A stretch of 22,156 nucleotides of DNA from positions 1-22,156 of the forward strand of contig JAFGDF010000114.1 of assembly GCA_016932235.1 (NCBI GenBank), written 5' to 3'. The notes beneath the pieces are model-generated. The model had not been told where the DNA came from. It saw nothing but the letters and a program-made list of their open reading frames with translations, and searched no databases. This document shows, piece after piece, positions 1 through 7,103 of the stretch (position 1 is its first letter; each line of letters opens with the position of its first letter). The stretch comes from Deltaproteobacteria bacterium (GTDB lineage Bacteria; Desulfobacterota; DSM-4660; Desulfatiglandales; HGW-15). Made by a program: the position numbers and the translations under genes.

Positions 1-325
1 CAATGTCGGTATATAATTCAACGTTATCTCTAAAGACCGTGGCCTGAGACCATATGGCGCTATTTTCATTCATCGTGGTGGCCCAAAGGGCCATGAGTGT
101 TTAATAAAAAAGAGAGACTTCCGATTGGTTAAGATGACACATCAAAGGATTGTTTTGAATTAATGGCTGAAAATTGGTAAACTATATCATGATATCGATT
201 AGGGATCTTTTTGACTCTACGAGTAGAAGGTTTGATAAACGAGACCTCTTATCTAATAAAGCCGGTTTACAGGTCTTTTACCTGTAAAATCGCCATTACT
301 AACAAAATCTCGAAAGGAGAAAAAA
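1..325. other. Non-coding leader region upstream of desulfoferrodoxin
   Basis: I see no convincing gene here. On the minus strand two short open frames begin at CAT 71-73 and 67-69 and run off the left edge; they are too short to judge and have no ribosome binding site. A perfect hairpin lies at 79-93 (TGGCCC, AAA loop, GGGCCA), followed by an A-rich and not a T-rich stretch, so it is not a clear terminator. The right part is AT-rich and should hold the promoter of the desulfoferrodoxin gene. Candidate boxes are TTGAAT at 155-160 with TAAACT at 178-183 (17-base spacer) and a TTGACT at 211-216 with only a poor -10. A second perfect hairpin lies at 266-288. Confidence 0.5.
266..288 (+). promoter_or_regulatory. 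Perfect inverted repeat in the desulfoferrodoxin leader
   Basis: TTTACAGGT (266-274) and ACCTGTAAA (280-288) are perfect 9-base arms around a CTTTT loop. The repeat ends 37 bases before the ATG at 326 and lies upstream of the Shine-Dalgarno AAAGGAGA. It could be a dimeric repressor operator or an RNA stem in the 5' leader. No T-run follows it, so it is not a normal intrinsic terminator. The regulator is unknown. Confidence 0.55.
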
Positions 326-700
326 ATGGCCGAAAAATTAGAGATCTACAAATGTGAAGTGTGTGGAAATATTGTCGAAGTGCTTCATGGAGGAGCCGGG
401 GAACTAGTATGCTGTGGTCAACCCATGAAACTATTCAAAGAGAATACAGTTGATGCTGCAAAGGAAAAGCATGTCCCTGTAGTCGAAAAGATTGATGGTG
501 GGTACAAGATATCAGTCGGCAGTGTGGCTCATCCTATGGAGGAAAAGCACTATATAGAGTGGATTGAATTAATCGCTGACGGGAAAGCGTACAGACAGTT
601 CCTGGAGCCGGGAGCTGCTCCTGAGGCGATCTTTAAGATTGAAGCCAACCAAATCACAGCAAGAGAATACTGCAATCTGCATGGCCTTTGGAAAGGTTAA
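326..700 (+). CDS. dfx: Desulfoferrodoxin (2Fe superoxide reductase)
   Basis: This cytoplasmic non-haem iron protein reduces superoxide to hydrogen peroxide without releasing oxygen, normally with electrons from rubredoxin. The 124-residue length is typical. The N-terminal desulforedoxin centre is complete (C10, C13, C29, C30). The catalytic Fe(His)4(Cys) centre is also complete: H49 in the EKHVP motif with E47 and K48, then H69, H75, C116 and H119. The start is preceded by AAAGGAGA with good spacing. A flavodoxin gene follows after 4 bases, and rubredoxin and a flavodiiron oxygen reductase lie within 2.5 kb, which fits an oxygen-defence island of an anaerobe. A perfect inverted repeat in its leader may carry regulation. 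The assignment is secure because every metal ligand is visible. Confidence 0.97.
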   Translation: MAEKLEIYKCEVCGNIVEVLHGGAGELVCCGQPMKLFKENTVDAAKEKHVPVVEKIDGGYKISVGSVAHPMEEKHYIEWIELIADGKAYRQFLEPGAAPEAIFKIEANQITAREYCNLHGLWKG

Positions 701-704
701 TCAA

Positions 705-1133
705 ATGAAAAAGGCCCTTATCGTCTACTGCACAAGAAGCGGTGAAACCAGAGAGATCGCCCAACTCATTGCAGAGGGAATCCGCTTCGAAGGATGGGAA
801 GCGGATGTGGCAAATGTCACTGACATCAAAAAAGACTCCGACCTTGCAGGTTATGATGCGTATATCCTCGGTTCAGCCACCTATCATGGAGATATGATGC
901 AGGGAATGAAAACGATGTTATTCCTTGCGGAGAAAGCGGACCTTGCGGGAAAAGCAGGCGGAGCATTCGGGGCATTCGGCTGGAGTGGTGAAGCCCCTGA
1001 TCGTATCTATGACACCATGAAAAATATCTTCAATATGAAAATGGCTGGTGCCCCCTTAAGACTTAAATCAGCAAAACTCGGAGGGGGAAGAAAAATGGCG
1101 CAGGATTATGGCCGCGAGGTTGCCAGACTTTGA
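705..1133 (+). CDS. Flavodoxin-like FMN protein
   Basis: A 142-residue single-domain flavodoxin. The N-terminal strand and phosphate loop (ALIVYCTRSGETREIA) bind the FMN phosphate, and a GAFGAFGWSGEAPDRI segment near residue 90 matches the FMN-binding loop of the C-terminal flavodoxin domain of flavodiiron proteins, such as the one encoded at 2737. The reading frame opens further upstream, but those codons overlap the desulfoferrodoxin gene in another frame. The ATG at 705, 4 bases after the desulfoferrodoxin stop, starts exactly at the first beta strand, so I chose it. No strong ribosome binding site precedes it, which suggests translational coupling. Its likely job is to carry electrons to superoxide reductase or another redox partner; the partner is inferred from position only. 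Confidence 0.9.
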   Translation: MKKALIVYCTRSGETREIAQLIAEGIRFEGWEADVANVTDIKKDSDLAGYDAYILGSATYHGDMMQGMKTMLFLAEKADLAGKAGGAFGAFGWSGEAPDRIYDTMKNIFNMKMAGAPLRLKSAKLGGGRKMAQDYGREVARL

Positions 1134-1181
1134 AGTCATCAGTCATTTTCTCTTATATGCCGTAAAGGGACTAAAATTAAG

Positions 1182-1823
1182 ATGAGAGTCAGAGACTTTA
1201 TGCATAAGGATGTGATAACAGTCGATGTTAAGACCCCCATCATGGCCGCGCTGGAAACCATGAAGCACAACAAGGTCAAACGTCTTCCCGTTACCAAAAA
1301 CGGCAAATTCACAGGCCTTGTCACGAGGGCCTTAATCCGGGATGCCTCTCCTTCCGGGGCCACTAGCCTGAGTATATGGGAGATTAACTACCTGATATCA
1401 AAGATGGTTGTCGGTGATATAATGATCAAAAAGCCATTCACCATATCGCCCGATATGCCTGTTGAAGAAGCCATGAAAATTGCGGTAGAAAAAAGGGTGG
1501 GCGCCTTCCCGGTAATTGAAAATGGAGAATTGATCGGGATTATCACCCAATCGGATATCTCAACAATAGTGCTGGACTCGCTCGGACTCGACCAGAGAGA
1601 CATGAACAGGATCAGCATCAAGACCTCCACCAGGCGTTTCGGATTTCTGCGTGACCTGGTGGAGATTTTTGATTTTCACAGGATACCTATCATGAATATG
1701 CTCAATGTCCCTGCAAAGGACGGCAATTACTGGTTTTTGGTGCTTCAGGTAAGATCAAAAGATACGAACCTTGCTATTGAAGACTTAAGGAAAAAGGGAT
1801 TTGATGTGACGGATGTCACCTGA
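1182..1823 (+). CDS. CBS-domain pair protein with C-terminal ACT-like region
   Basis: The 213-residue protein begins with a CBS domain (about residues 1-58, opening RVRDFMHKDVITV and containing VKRLPVTKNGKFTGLVT). A second CBS domain follows (about 73-133, DIMIKKPFTISPDMPVEEA, then AFPVIENGELIGIITQSDI). CBS pairs bind adenine nucleotides or other ligands as regulators. The last 75 residues (FLRDLVEIFDFHRIPIMNML and a later VLQVRSKDT strand) have the alternating helix and strand look of an ACT domain, as in AcuB-like proteins; this part is inferred. The ribosome binding site is weak (AAAGGGA about 11 bases before ATG 1182). It follows the flavodoxin gene by 48 bases and probably shares its transcript. 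The ligand and the regulated target cannot be told from sequence. Confidence 0.88.
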   Translation: MRVRDFMHKDVITVDVKTPIMAALETMKHNKVKRLPVTKNGKFTGLVTRALIRDASPSGATSLSIWEINYLISKMVVGDIMIKKPFTISPDMPVEEAMKIAVEKRVGAFPVIENGELIGIITQSDISTIVLDSLGLDQRDMNRISIKTSTRRFGFLRDLVEIFDFHRIPIMNMLNVPAKDGNYWFLVLQVRSKDTNLAIEDLRKKGFDVTDVT

Positions 1824-2022
1824 TTGTTTCAAAAGATTTCAGTGGAATCCTTGGCGTCTCTGGCACGGAGGAATCCGACGCATCGCCGGTTATGCTCCTT
1901 CAAGGCTTTTGAAGAACACCGTCATTCCTCAAGGATCTGGAGGCCACGGCTTTTGCGGAAGCGGGTTGTTTTCTGCTGATCCGATACATTTCCTTTATGC
2001 CGTATAAGAAAATATAGGATAT

Positions 2023-2052
2023 TTGCATTAAATAACGATTTCATGATAGTAT
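2023..2052 (+). promoter_or_regulatory. Probable sigma70-type promoter of rubredoxin
   Basis: TTGCAT (2023-2028) and TAGTAT (2047-2052) are separated by 18 bases in an AT-rich stretch. Transcription would begin near 2058, leaving a leader of about 18 bases that carries a very strong Shine-Dalgarno AAAGGAGGT (2062-2070). About 200 bases of apparently non-coding DNA separate it from the CBS gene, so rubredoxin is probably transcribed on its own. Confidence 0.5.
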
Positions 2053-2075
2053 GACAATAAAAAAGGAGGTTTTAT

Positions 2076-2237
2076 ATGAGCAAGTATGAATGCACTGTAT
2101 GTGGCTATATTTACGATCCTGCTGAAGGTGACCCTGATAATGATATAAACCCAGGGACCGCATTTGAAGATATTCCTGAAGACTGGGTGTGTCCGGTTTG
2201 CGGGGCTTCTAAAAGCCAGTTCGAAGCGATTGATTAG
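2076..2237 (+). CDS. rub: Rubredoxin
   Basis: A 53-residue protein with the two rubredoxin knuckles, C6-x2-C9-G-Y and C39-P-x-C42-G-A, and the conserved core aromatic residues Y4, Y11, Y13, F30 and W37. It binds one Fe(Cys)4 site and carries single electrons in the cytoplasm. Known partners of this family are superoxide reductase and the flavodiiron oxygen reductase, both encoded within 2 kb here (326 and 2737). The start is fixed by AAAGGAGGT five bases before the ATG and the stop is TAG. It appears to have its own promoter (2023-2052), so it is probably a shared electron carrier for both detoxification enzymes. Its short length makes it easy to miss in automatic gene finding. Confidence 0.97.
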   Translation: MSKYECTVCGYIYDPAEGDPDNDINPGTAFEDIPEDWVCPVCGASKSQFEAID

Positions 2238-2736
2238 CTATTGCAATATTCCCGGAGCGCTGTTAGAAAAATATGGAGTTAGCGATCATGGGACGCATAG
2301 CTGGTGAAAGCCGGGTCTTAGGAGCGTGCGGCTTTTGGGAGATCATGGTTGTTTGAAAAATATCAGGGAATAATTTAGGCGAAGACCGGGGCCTTTGCCG
2401 GTACGACTCAGTCATTGCATCTAACGCTTATTACGGCGGATTCAATTTAACGCGGCGTCCTGTATTCAAAACCCAACTGCTATCCCGGGACAGCGCAGAA
2501 GGCTCTATTTTTTTTTAAATGGCGGAAAAACCGCTCGGTACACAGGGAAAATAATGGAATAACGACCGATCTGGACTGGGGGAGACTATTCTCTCCGCTA
2601 TCAACCCCTGTTCCGATCGCCATCCTGACTTCAGATCTTTCTTATGATTACAATATCCCGCTGTCATCGGATGGAATATCAAAAATCACCTAAAAGCTAT
2701 CAAATGTAATTATAACCCAAAGGAGAACCATGCATC
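2238..2736. other. 499-base region without a recognisable gene
   Basis: Neither strand has a convincing coding frame. Visible structure includes the octamer GATCATGG occurring twice, near 2285 and 2341; a short inverted repeat ACCGG/CCGGT (2385-2402); a run of nine or more T near 2510 without a strong stem before it; and a small stem GCGG/CCGC at 2522-2534. The promoter of the flavodiiron-ferredoxin-Suf operon must lie here or upstream, but I could not pick -35 and -10 boxes with confidence. The last 100 bases are AT-rich and end in AAAGGAG at 2719-2725. Confidence 0.5.
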
Positions 2737-3921
2737 ATGAAACCAATGGAAATTTCAGACGGAGTGTACGAAGTAGGAGCTATTGACTGGAACGTAAGGG
2801 ATTTTCACGGTTATTCCACTAAACAGGGATCTACATACAACTCCTATCTTATAATAGATGATAAGATAACTCTTATTGACGCTGTAAAAGCGGAGTTCGC
2901 CGAGGAACTATTGAACAACATAGGTAAGATTGTGGATCCCAAAAAGATCGACTTTGTCATAAGTAATCACACTGAAATGGACCATTCAGGCGGCCTGGCG
3001 AAGGTAATGCACCGGGTCGGGGAGGGAAAACCCCTTCTCTGCTCCAAGATGGGACAGAAAAACCTTTCTAAACACTTCAGGCATAAATGGAATTATAGGC
3101 CCGTGGAAAACGGCGAAAAATTGAATCTGGGAAAACGAAGCCTTACGTTTATTGAAACGAGAATGCTTCACTGGCCCGACAGTATGTTCACCTATCTCAA
3201 TGAAGACAAGATATTATTTTCCAGTGACGCCTTTGGGCAGCACTTCGCTGGCCTCAAGAGATATGACGATCTGATTGGTGATGAAATAATGCCACACGCA
3301 AAGAAATATTTTGCCAATATTTTACTGCTTTACTCTCCACTTATATTGAAACTGCTTGAGAGTGTTGATCAGATGGGACTAGAGATCAGAATGATATGCC
3401 CTGATCACGGTATTATATGGAGAAAAGACCCTTTAAAAATTATTAAAGCCTATGAAGAATGGTCTCTTCAAAAACCGAAAAGGAAGGCAGTTTTGGTTTA
3501 TGACACCATGTGGCACAGCACTGAGATAATGGCCGAGGCAATAGCAAAATCGCTTGATAGGGAAGGGGTCGAAGCTCTGCCAATGCATCTCCGTGCCTCT
3601 CATCGCAGTGATATTATTACCGAGGTCCTTGACGCTGGGGCAGTTGTTGTAGGATCACCGACATTAAATAACGGGCTTTTTCCTACTGTTATGGATTTCC
3701 TATCCTATATGAAGGGCCTCAAACCACAAAATAAGATCGGCGCGGCATTCGGTTCCTACGGCTGGAGCGGAGAATCTGTAAAGATGATAATCAGCGAACT
3801 TGAAGCAATGAAATTTGATATAATAGGGCCGGGATTGAAAGTTCAATATGTACCTGACGATAATGCGATCTCTTCCTGCCATGAACTGGGCAGGCTTATA
3901 TCCAAAAAATTGCCGGGATAA
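2737..3921 (+). CDS. roo: Flavodiiron protein (rubredoxin:oxygen oxidoreductase / NO reductase)
   Basis: This 394-residue class A flavodiiron protein reduces oxygen to water, or NO to N2O, in the cytoplasm with electrons usually supplied by rubredoxin. Residues 1-245 form the metallo-beta-lactamase-like domain. All diiron ligands are visible: H78-x-E80-x-D82-H83, H145, D164 and H224. Residues 250-394 form the flavodoxin domain, with an FMN phosphate loop near DTMWHSTE and a second FMN loop GSYGWSGES at 339-347. An upstream ATG at 2730 is out of frame; ATG 2737 with AAAGGAG about 11 bases upstream is the best start. The stop codon overlaps the ferredoxin start (TAATG), so the two are translationally coupled. 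Whether oxygen or NO is the main substrate cannot be decided from sequence. Confidence 0.96.
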   Translation: MKPMEISDGVYEVGAIDWNVRDFHGYSTKQGSTYNSYLIIDDKITLIDAVKAEFAEELLNNIGKIVDPKKIDFVISNHTEMDHSGGLAKVMHRVGEGKPLLCSKMGQKNLSKHFRHKWNYRPVENGEKLNLGKRSLTFIETRMLHWPDSMFTYLNEDKILFSSDAFGQHFAGLKRYDDLIGDEIMPHAKKYFANILLLYSPLILKLLESVDQMGLEIRMICPDHGIIWRKDPLKIIKAYEEWSLQKPKRKAVLVYDTMWHSTEIMAEAIAKSLDREGVEALPMHLRASHRSDIITEVLDAGAVVVGSPTLNNGLFPTVMDFLSYMKGLKPQNKIGAAFGSYGWSGESVKMIISELEAMKFDIIGPGLKVQYVPDDNAISSCHELGRLISKKLPG

Positions 3922-4130
3922 TGAAAACATTGAAAAAGATTCCTGTTATGGACTCCGCCCTTTGCACTGATTGTGATACCTGTATAGAACTCTGTCCTGA
4001 AGTTTTTAAAAGGCATGAAGAGTTAGGGCTTATTGAAATTATGTATCTTTCTGAATATCCGGAGGATATTATCCAGGAGGTAATCAGTCTCTGCCCGGCT
4101 GGCTGTATTACCTGGGAGGGGACGGAATAA
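3921..4130 (+). CDS. Small mono-cluster [4Fe-4S] ferredoxin
   Basis: A 69-residue ferredoxin resembling the short Desulfovibrio type that carries one cluster. The cluster motif is C15-x2-C18-x2-C21, and the distal ligand is C58 followed by proline. C25 and C62 are additional cysteines at positions that would serve a second cluster, but the eight cysteines of a two-cluster ferredoxin are not present. The expected form is therefore one [4Fe-4S] cluster, with C25 and C62 possibly forming a disulfide; that is inference. The start ATG shares a base with the stop of the flavodiiron gene. It may deliver electrons to the flavodiiron protein, to the FTR-like protein encoded at 7100 or to Fe-S assembly. 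Confidence 0.92.
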   Translation: MKTLKKIPVMDSALCTDCDTCIELCPEVFKRHEELGLIEIMYLSEYPEDIIQEVISLCPAGCITWEGTE

Positions 4131-4825
4131 TCGCGGGCGTAAAAAGGCCTTACTATAAATGTGTAAAGAAGGTATTTGCCGAACTCCTAAAAGCGGGAGA
4201 TCCGGAATCAATATCAGCGGGGATCAGGCAATATCGACCTCAGCAGGCGGTCAATGCATTACTCCCTTTTATTTATGACACTATGCCTTCTGTAAAGTGG
4301 GGCGCGATAACCGCAATCGGGGAAGTTGTTGGACTTATGGCGGATGAAGATCTGGAATCCGCGAGGAATATCATCCGTCGTCTCATGTGGAACCTTAACG
4401 ATGAATCCGGCGGTATTGGTTGGGGATCACCGGAGGCAATGGCGGAGATACTTTTCCGAAATAAGACGCTTGCAACTGAGTACCACCACATGCTTTTATC
4501 CTATATCAATGAAGAAGGTAATTTTCAGGAAAGTGAGTTAATGCAGAGGGGGGTACTCTGGGGCATTGGAAGAATCGCCGGAAAGTATCCGGAGCTCGTT
4601 AAGAAATCAGCGGCGGATATTATCAAGTTCCTGGACTCTGATGACCCTGCAGTGAGAGCCTACTCGGCGCGTTTAGCGGGTCTCCTCGGTTTACAGGAGG
4701 CACGTTTCAGGCTCGAGTCTCTCCTGAATGACGAACATGAGATCCAGGTCTTTATTGACAGCAAACTGATCAACTGTCGAGTAAAGAATGTCGTAAGTGA
4801 AGCAATAGAAAGGCTTATCAACTGA
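4130..4825 (+). CDS. HEAT-repeat-like protein (DVU0298-like) with a non-canonical start
   Basis: The product is an alpha-helical HEAT-like protein of about 231 residues. Paired helices are seen in NALLPFIYDTMPSVKWGAIT, ESGGIGWGSPEAMAEILF, QRGVLWGIGRIAG and DPAVRAYSARLAGLLG. It resembles a family of uncharacterised Desulfobacterota proteins that I recall as 'DVU0298 family'; I could not check this. The first in-frame ATG is at 4283, but 51 further codons upstream (from 4130) keep the frame open and encode amphipathic helix (KKVFAELLKAGDPESISAGI) continuous with the repeats. No ATG, GTG or TTG lies in that stretch. A GGAGGGG Shine-Dalgarno (4115-4121) sits just before ATA (4127) and ATC (4130), which overlap the ferredoxin stop TAA. 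I chose ATC 4130 because a one-base change would give the TAATG junction used one gene upstream. Function is unknown; the position suggests a role in Fe-S or redox repair. Confidence 0.8.
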   Translation: MAGVKRPYYKCVKKVFAELLKAGDPESISAGIRQYRPQQAVNALLPFIYDTMPSVKWGAITAIGEVVGLMADEDLESARNIIRRLMWNLNDESGGIGWGSPEAMAEILFRNKTLATEYHHMLLSYINEEGNFQESELMQRGVLWGIGRIAGKYPELVKKSAADIIKFLDSDDPAVRAYSARLAGLLGLQEARFRLESLLNDEHEIQVFIDSKLINCRVKNVVSEAIERLIN

Positions 4826-4840
4826 ATCTGGAGGGTTAAT

Positions 4841-5611
4841 ATGTTATTGATAGAAGACCTGCGGGTCAAGCTCGGGGATAAGGAGATACTGAAGCATATA
4901 GACATGGAGCTCCATGAGGGAGAGACACATATCCTTTTTGGTCCTAATGGTTCCGGAAAAACATCTCTACTTATGACCATAATGGGATACCCGCAATACG
5001 AAGTGGTATATGGTAAAATCATGTTTAAGGGTGAAGATATTACTCATATGCCCATTAACGAACGTGCAACGCTGGGAATAGGCATGTCCTATCAGCGACC
5101 GCCCACGATAAACGGCTTGAAGACACGTCAGATGGTCAGGATATGTGCCGGCATTGAGAAAGAAATCGATGAAGAGGCACTTGCCAGACAATTAAATTTC
5201 GAAGGCTTTCTGGACAGGGATTTAAACGCGGGTTTTTCGGGCGGAGAGATCAAGCGTTCGGAACTCCTTCAGCTATTGGCCCAGGATCCTGATCTGATGC
5301 TGTTTGATGAACCGGAATCAGGTGTTGATATGGAAAATATAGTCCTCGTGGGCAAAACTATAGCGTCTCTTCTTCAAAGGAACGGTTTCCGGGAAGAGAA
5401 AAAAACAAAAATGCAGTCAAAAATGGAACGTAAAAAGATGGGGCTTATAATTACCCATACCGGGTACATCCTTGATTATCTTACCGCCGATAAGGGCCAG
5501 GTCCTTTATAACGGGGAAATGAGCTGTGTAAGCAATCCAAGGGAGATATTAAACTGTGTGAGCGATTCTGGATATGAGGAGTGTGTGAGATGTATAATAG
5601 AGAGGAGATAA
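4841..5611 (+). CDS. sufC: SufC, Fe-S cluster assembly ATPase
   Basis: A 256-residue cytoplasmic ABC-type ATPase that works with SufB in building Fe-S clusters. The motifs are Walker A GPNGSGKT (34-41), Q-loop Q85, signature FSGGE (132-136), Walker B LMLFDE (152-157) and switch H206 in ITHTG. The segment EVVYGKIMFKGEDIT and the DEPESGVD motif are typical of SufC and not of membrane-transport ATPases. A highly charged insertion (about 184-200, rich in Lys and Glu) sits between Walker B and the H-switch and is longer than in enterobacterial SufC. The start has GGAGG eight bases upstream. It overlaps sufB by 22 bases. No sufA, sufS, sufE or sufD is near, so this is the minimal two-gene SUF type found in many anaerobes. 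Confidence 0.94.
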   Translation: MLLIEDLRVKLGDKEILKHIDMELHEGETHILFGPNGSGKTSLLMTIMGYPQYEVVYGKIMFKGEDITHMPINERATLGIGMSYQRPPTINGLKTRQMVRICAGIEKEIDEEALARQLNFEGFLDRDLNAGFSGGEIKRSELLQLLAQDPDLMLFDEPESGVDMENIVLVGKTIASLLQRNGFREEKKTKMQSKMERKKMGLIITHTGYILDYLTADKGQVLYNGEMSCVSNPREILNCVSDSGYEECVRCIIERR

Positions 5612-6816
5612 GGGAAAAGGCCAAAAAGGCGATTGATAAAAAGGCAATGATCGGCCCTGATATTGACCTTGCTAAATACGATAACGCGCCGGTCCCACAT
5701 GGCTATATGGCTGATGATGCGCTTTGCCGGTTGCCGGAAGATGAACAAAAGCATCTTATGATGGCTGGTCTGGATGTCACTAAAAAAGAACGGAGCGGAA
5801 CCTATTTCCAGAAAGATACCGAGGTCATCCATTGCCACGCTCCACAGGATGGAATTGAGGTGCTCCCCATAAAAAAGGCCCTGGAACATCACGAATGGAT
5901 TAAAGACTATTTTTGGAAGCTGGTATCTGTTGATGCGGACAAATACACCGCTGCCGCTGAACTCGGGCTTCATGATGGATATGTTATCAGGGCGCGTCCC
6001 GGCAGCAAATCCATATACCCGGTACAGGCATGTCTTTATCTTGATAAGGACGGGCTTCAGCAAAACGTGCACAATATAATCATTGCCGAAGAAGGCTCTG
6101 AATTACACATCATATCAGGGTGCTCCACTTCTCCGCATATGAAGAAAGGAGTGCATGTCGGTATTTCGGAATTCTTTGTGAAAAAAAATGCAAAACTCTC
6201 TTTCACTATGATTCATAATTGGGCGGAAGATATGGCGGTTAGGCCACGTTCTGTTGCTCAGGTCGAAGAAGGGGGACTATTTCTAAACAATTACATATGT
6301 ATGAGACCTGTGCGCTCGCTACAGATGTATCCAACTACTCACCTTATCGGCCAAGACGCGGTAGCCCGCTTCTACAGTATTATCGTAGGAAGCCCTGGTT
6401 CAGAATACGATCTGGGAGGAAGGATATTCCTCAAACACCCCGGTAACAGGGCGGAAATAGTTGCCCGCACCATCAGTAATGGATCAAGGATCATAGCCAG
6501 AGGACATCTGATTGGCGAAGTCCGTGATGTTAAGGCGCATCTTGAATGCCGCGGGCTGCTTTTAAATGGGGGGATCATCCATGCTATCCCCGAACTTGAA
6601 GGTCACGCGGACGGCGTCGAGCTCTCACATGAGGCTGCGGTTGGAAAAATCGCGCAAGAGGAAATCTCGTATCTTATGTCCAGAGGACTCAGCGAGGATG
6701 AGGCCACCTCCACAATAGTAAGGGGTTTTCTTAATGTCGATATCCCTGGACTTCCTCCGCAGCTCAAGGCGGAGATAGACAGGGCCATTGAAGAGAGCGA
6801 TAAGGATATGATGTAA
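5590..6816 (+). CDS. sufB: SufB/SufD-family Fe-S assembly scaffold
   Basis: A 408-residue protein of the SufB/SufD beta-helix family and partner of SufC. The C-terminal half shows the family hallmarks: HLECRGLLLNGG, then ELSHEAAVGKIAQEEISYLMSRGLSE and IVRGFLNVDIP, matching the SufB H-E pair and the 'RGL-x-E-x-EA' tail that contacts SufC. Because only one SufB/D gene is present, it should form a SufB2-C2 complex with itself; this is inferred from other minimal systems. GTG 5581 is possible, but ATG 5590 has GAGGAG (5576-5581) eight bases upstream and is preferred. The gene overlaps the end of sufC, so their synthesis is coupled. It is shorter than enterobacterial SufB (about 495 residues), as expected for the anaerobic minimal type. 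Confidence 0.93.
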   Translation: MYNREEIREKAKKAIDKKAMIGPDIDLAKYDNAPVPHGYMADDALCRLPEDEQKHLMMAGLDVTKKERSGTYFQKDTEVIHCHAPQDGIEVLPIKKALEHHEWIKDYFWKLVSVDADKYTAAAELGLHDGYVIRARPGSKSIYPVQACLYLDKDGLQQNVHNIIIAEEGSELHIISGCSTSPHMKKGVHVGISEFFVKKNAKLSFTMIHNWAEDMAVRPRSVAQVEEGGLFLNNYICMRPVRSLQMYPTTHLIGQDAVARFYSIIVGSPGSEYDLGGRIFLKHPGNRAEIVARTISNGSRIIARGHLIGEVRDVKAHLECRGLLLNGGIIHAIPELEGHADGVELSHEAAVGKIAQEEISYLMSRGLSEDEATSTIVRGFLNVDIPGLPPQLKAEIDRAIEESDKDMM

Positions 6817-6851
6817 TTGGATAACATTAATCATACTAACGGAGAGAACCA

Positions 6852-7103
6852 ATGTCGAAAAAAGTAAAATTATATACCCTGAGCACGTGCAGTCACTGCA
6901 AAGCCACTAAAAAATTTCTTGATGAATGCCGGGTGGAATACGAGTTCACTGATGTGGATCTGCTCACAGGCGATGAACGGAAGGCTATTCTGGATGATGT
7001 CAGAAAATTAAATCCCCGTTGCTCGTTTCCAACCATAATAATAGGCGACAGAATAATCGTAGGCTTTAGAGAAGATGAAATCAAGGAGGCATTAGGACTA
7101 TGA
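6852..7103 (+). CDS. Glutaredoxin-like protein
   Basis: An 83-residue single-domain thioredoxin-fold protein. The active-site motif is C13-S-H-C16 after the first strand (VKLYTLSTC), and the cis-proline motif is CSFPTIII near residue 60, followed by the VGF turn and terminal helix of glutaredoxins. It reduces protein disulfides or mixed disulfides in the cytoplasm. The start has GGAGAG eight bases upstream. Its last four bases (ATGA) are shared with the FTR-like gene, so the two proteins are probably made together; the FTR-like protein or the downstream thioredoxin reductase fusion may be its reductant. The active-site SH pair differs from the classic PY of glutaredoxin 1, so glutathione dependence is doubtful. 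Confidence 0.93.
   Translation: MSKKVKLYTLSTCSHCKATKKFLDECRVEYEFTDVDLLTGDERKAILDDVRKLNPRCSFPTIIIGDRIIVGFREDEIKEALGL

Noticed and set aside
1..73. Two minus-strand frames starting at 73 and 69 and leaving the window at the left edge.
   Set aside because: Only 23-24 codons, in two competing frames, with no Shine-Dalgarno; not enough to call a gene.
1813..2007. A 64-codon open frame on the + strand after the CBS gene.
   Set aside because: It overlaps the end of the CBS gene, has no ribosome binding site and an unlikely composition rich in Gly, Pro and Arg.
2500..2534. A T-run followed by a GCGG/CCGC stem, first taken as a terminator after rubredoxin.
   Set aside because: The stem follows the T-run on the + strand and no stable stem precedes it; read from the minus strand no gene would use it.
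5506..6072. A 188-codon minus-strand frame antisense to sufB.
   Set aside because: It lies inside a clearly conserved gene on the other strand and shows no family features.
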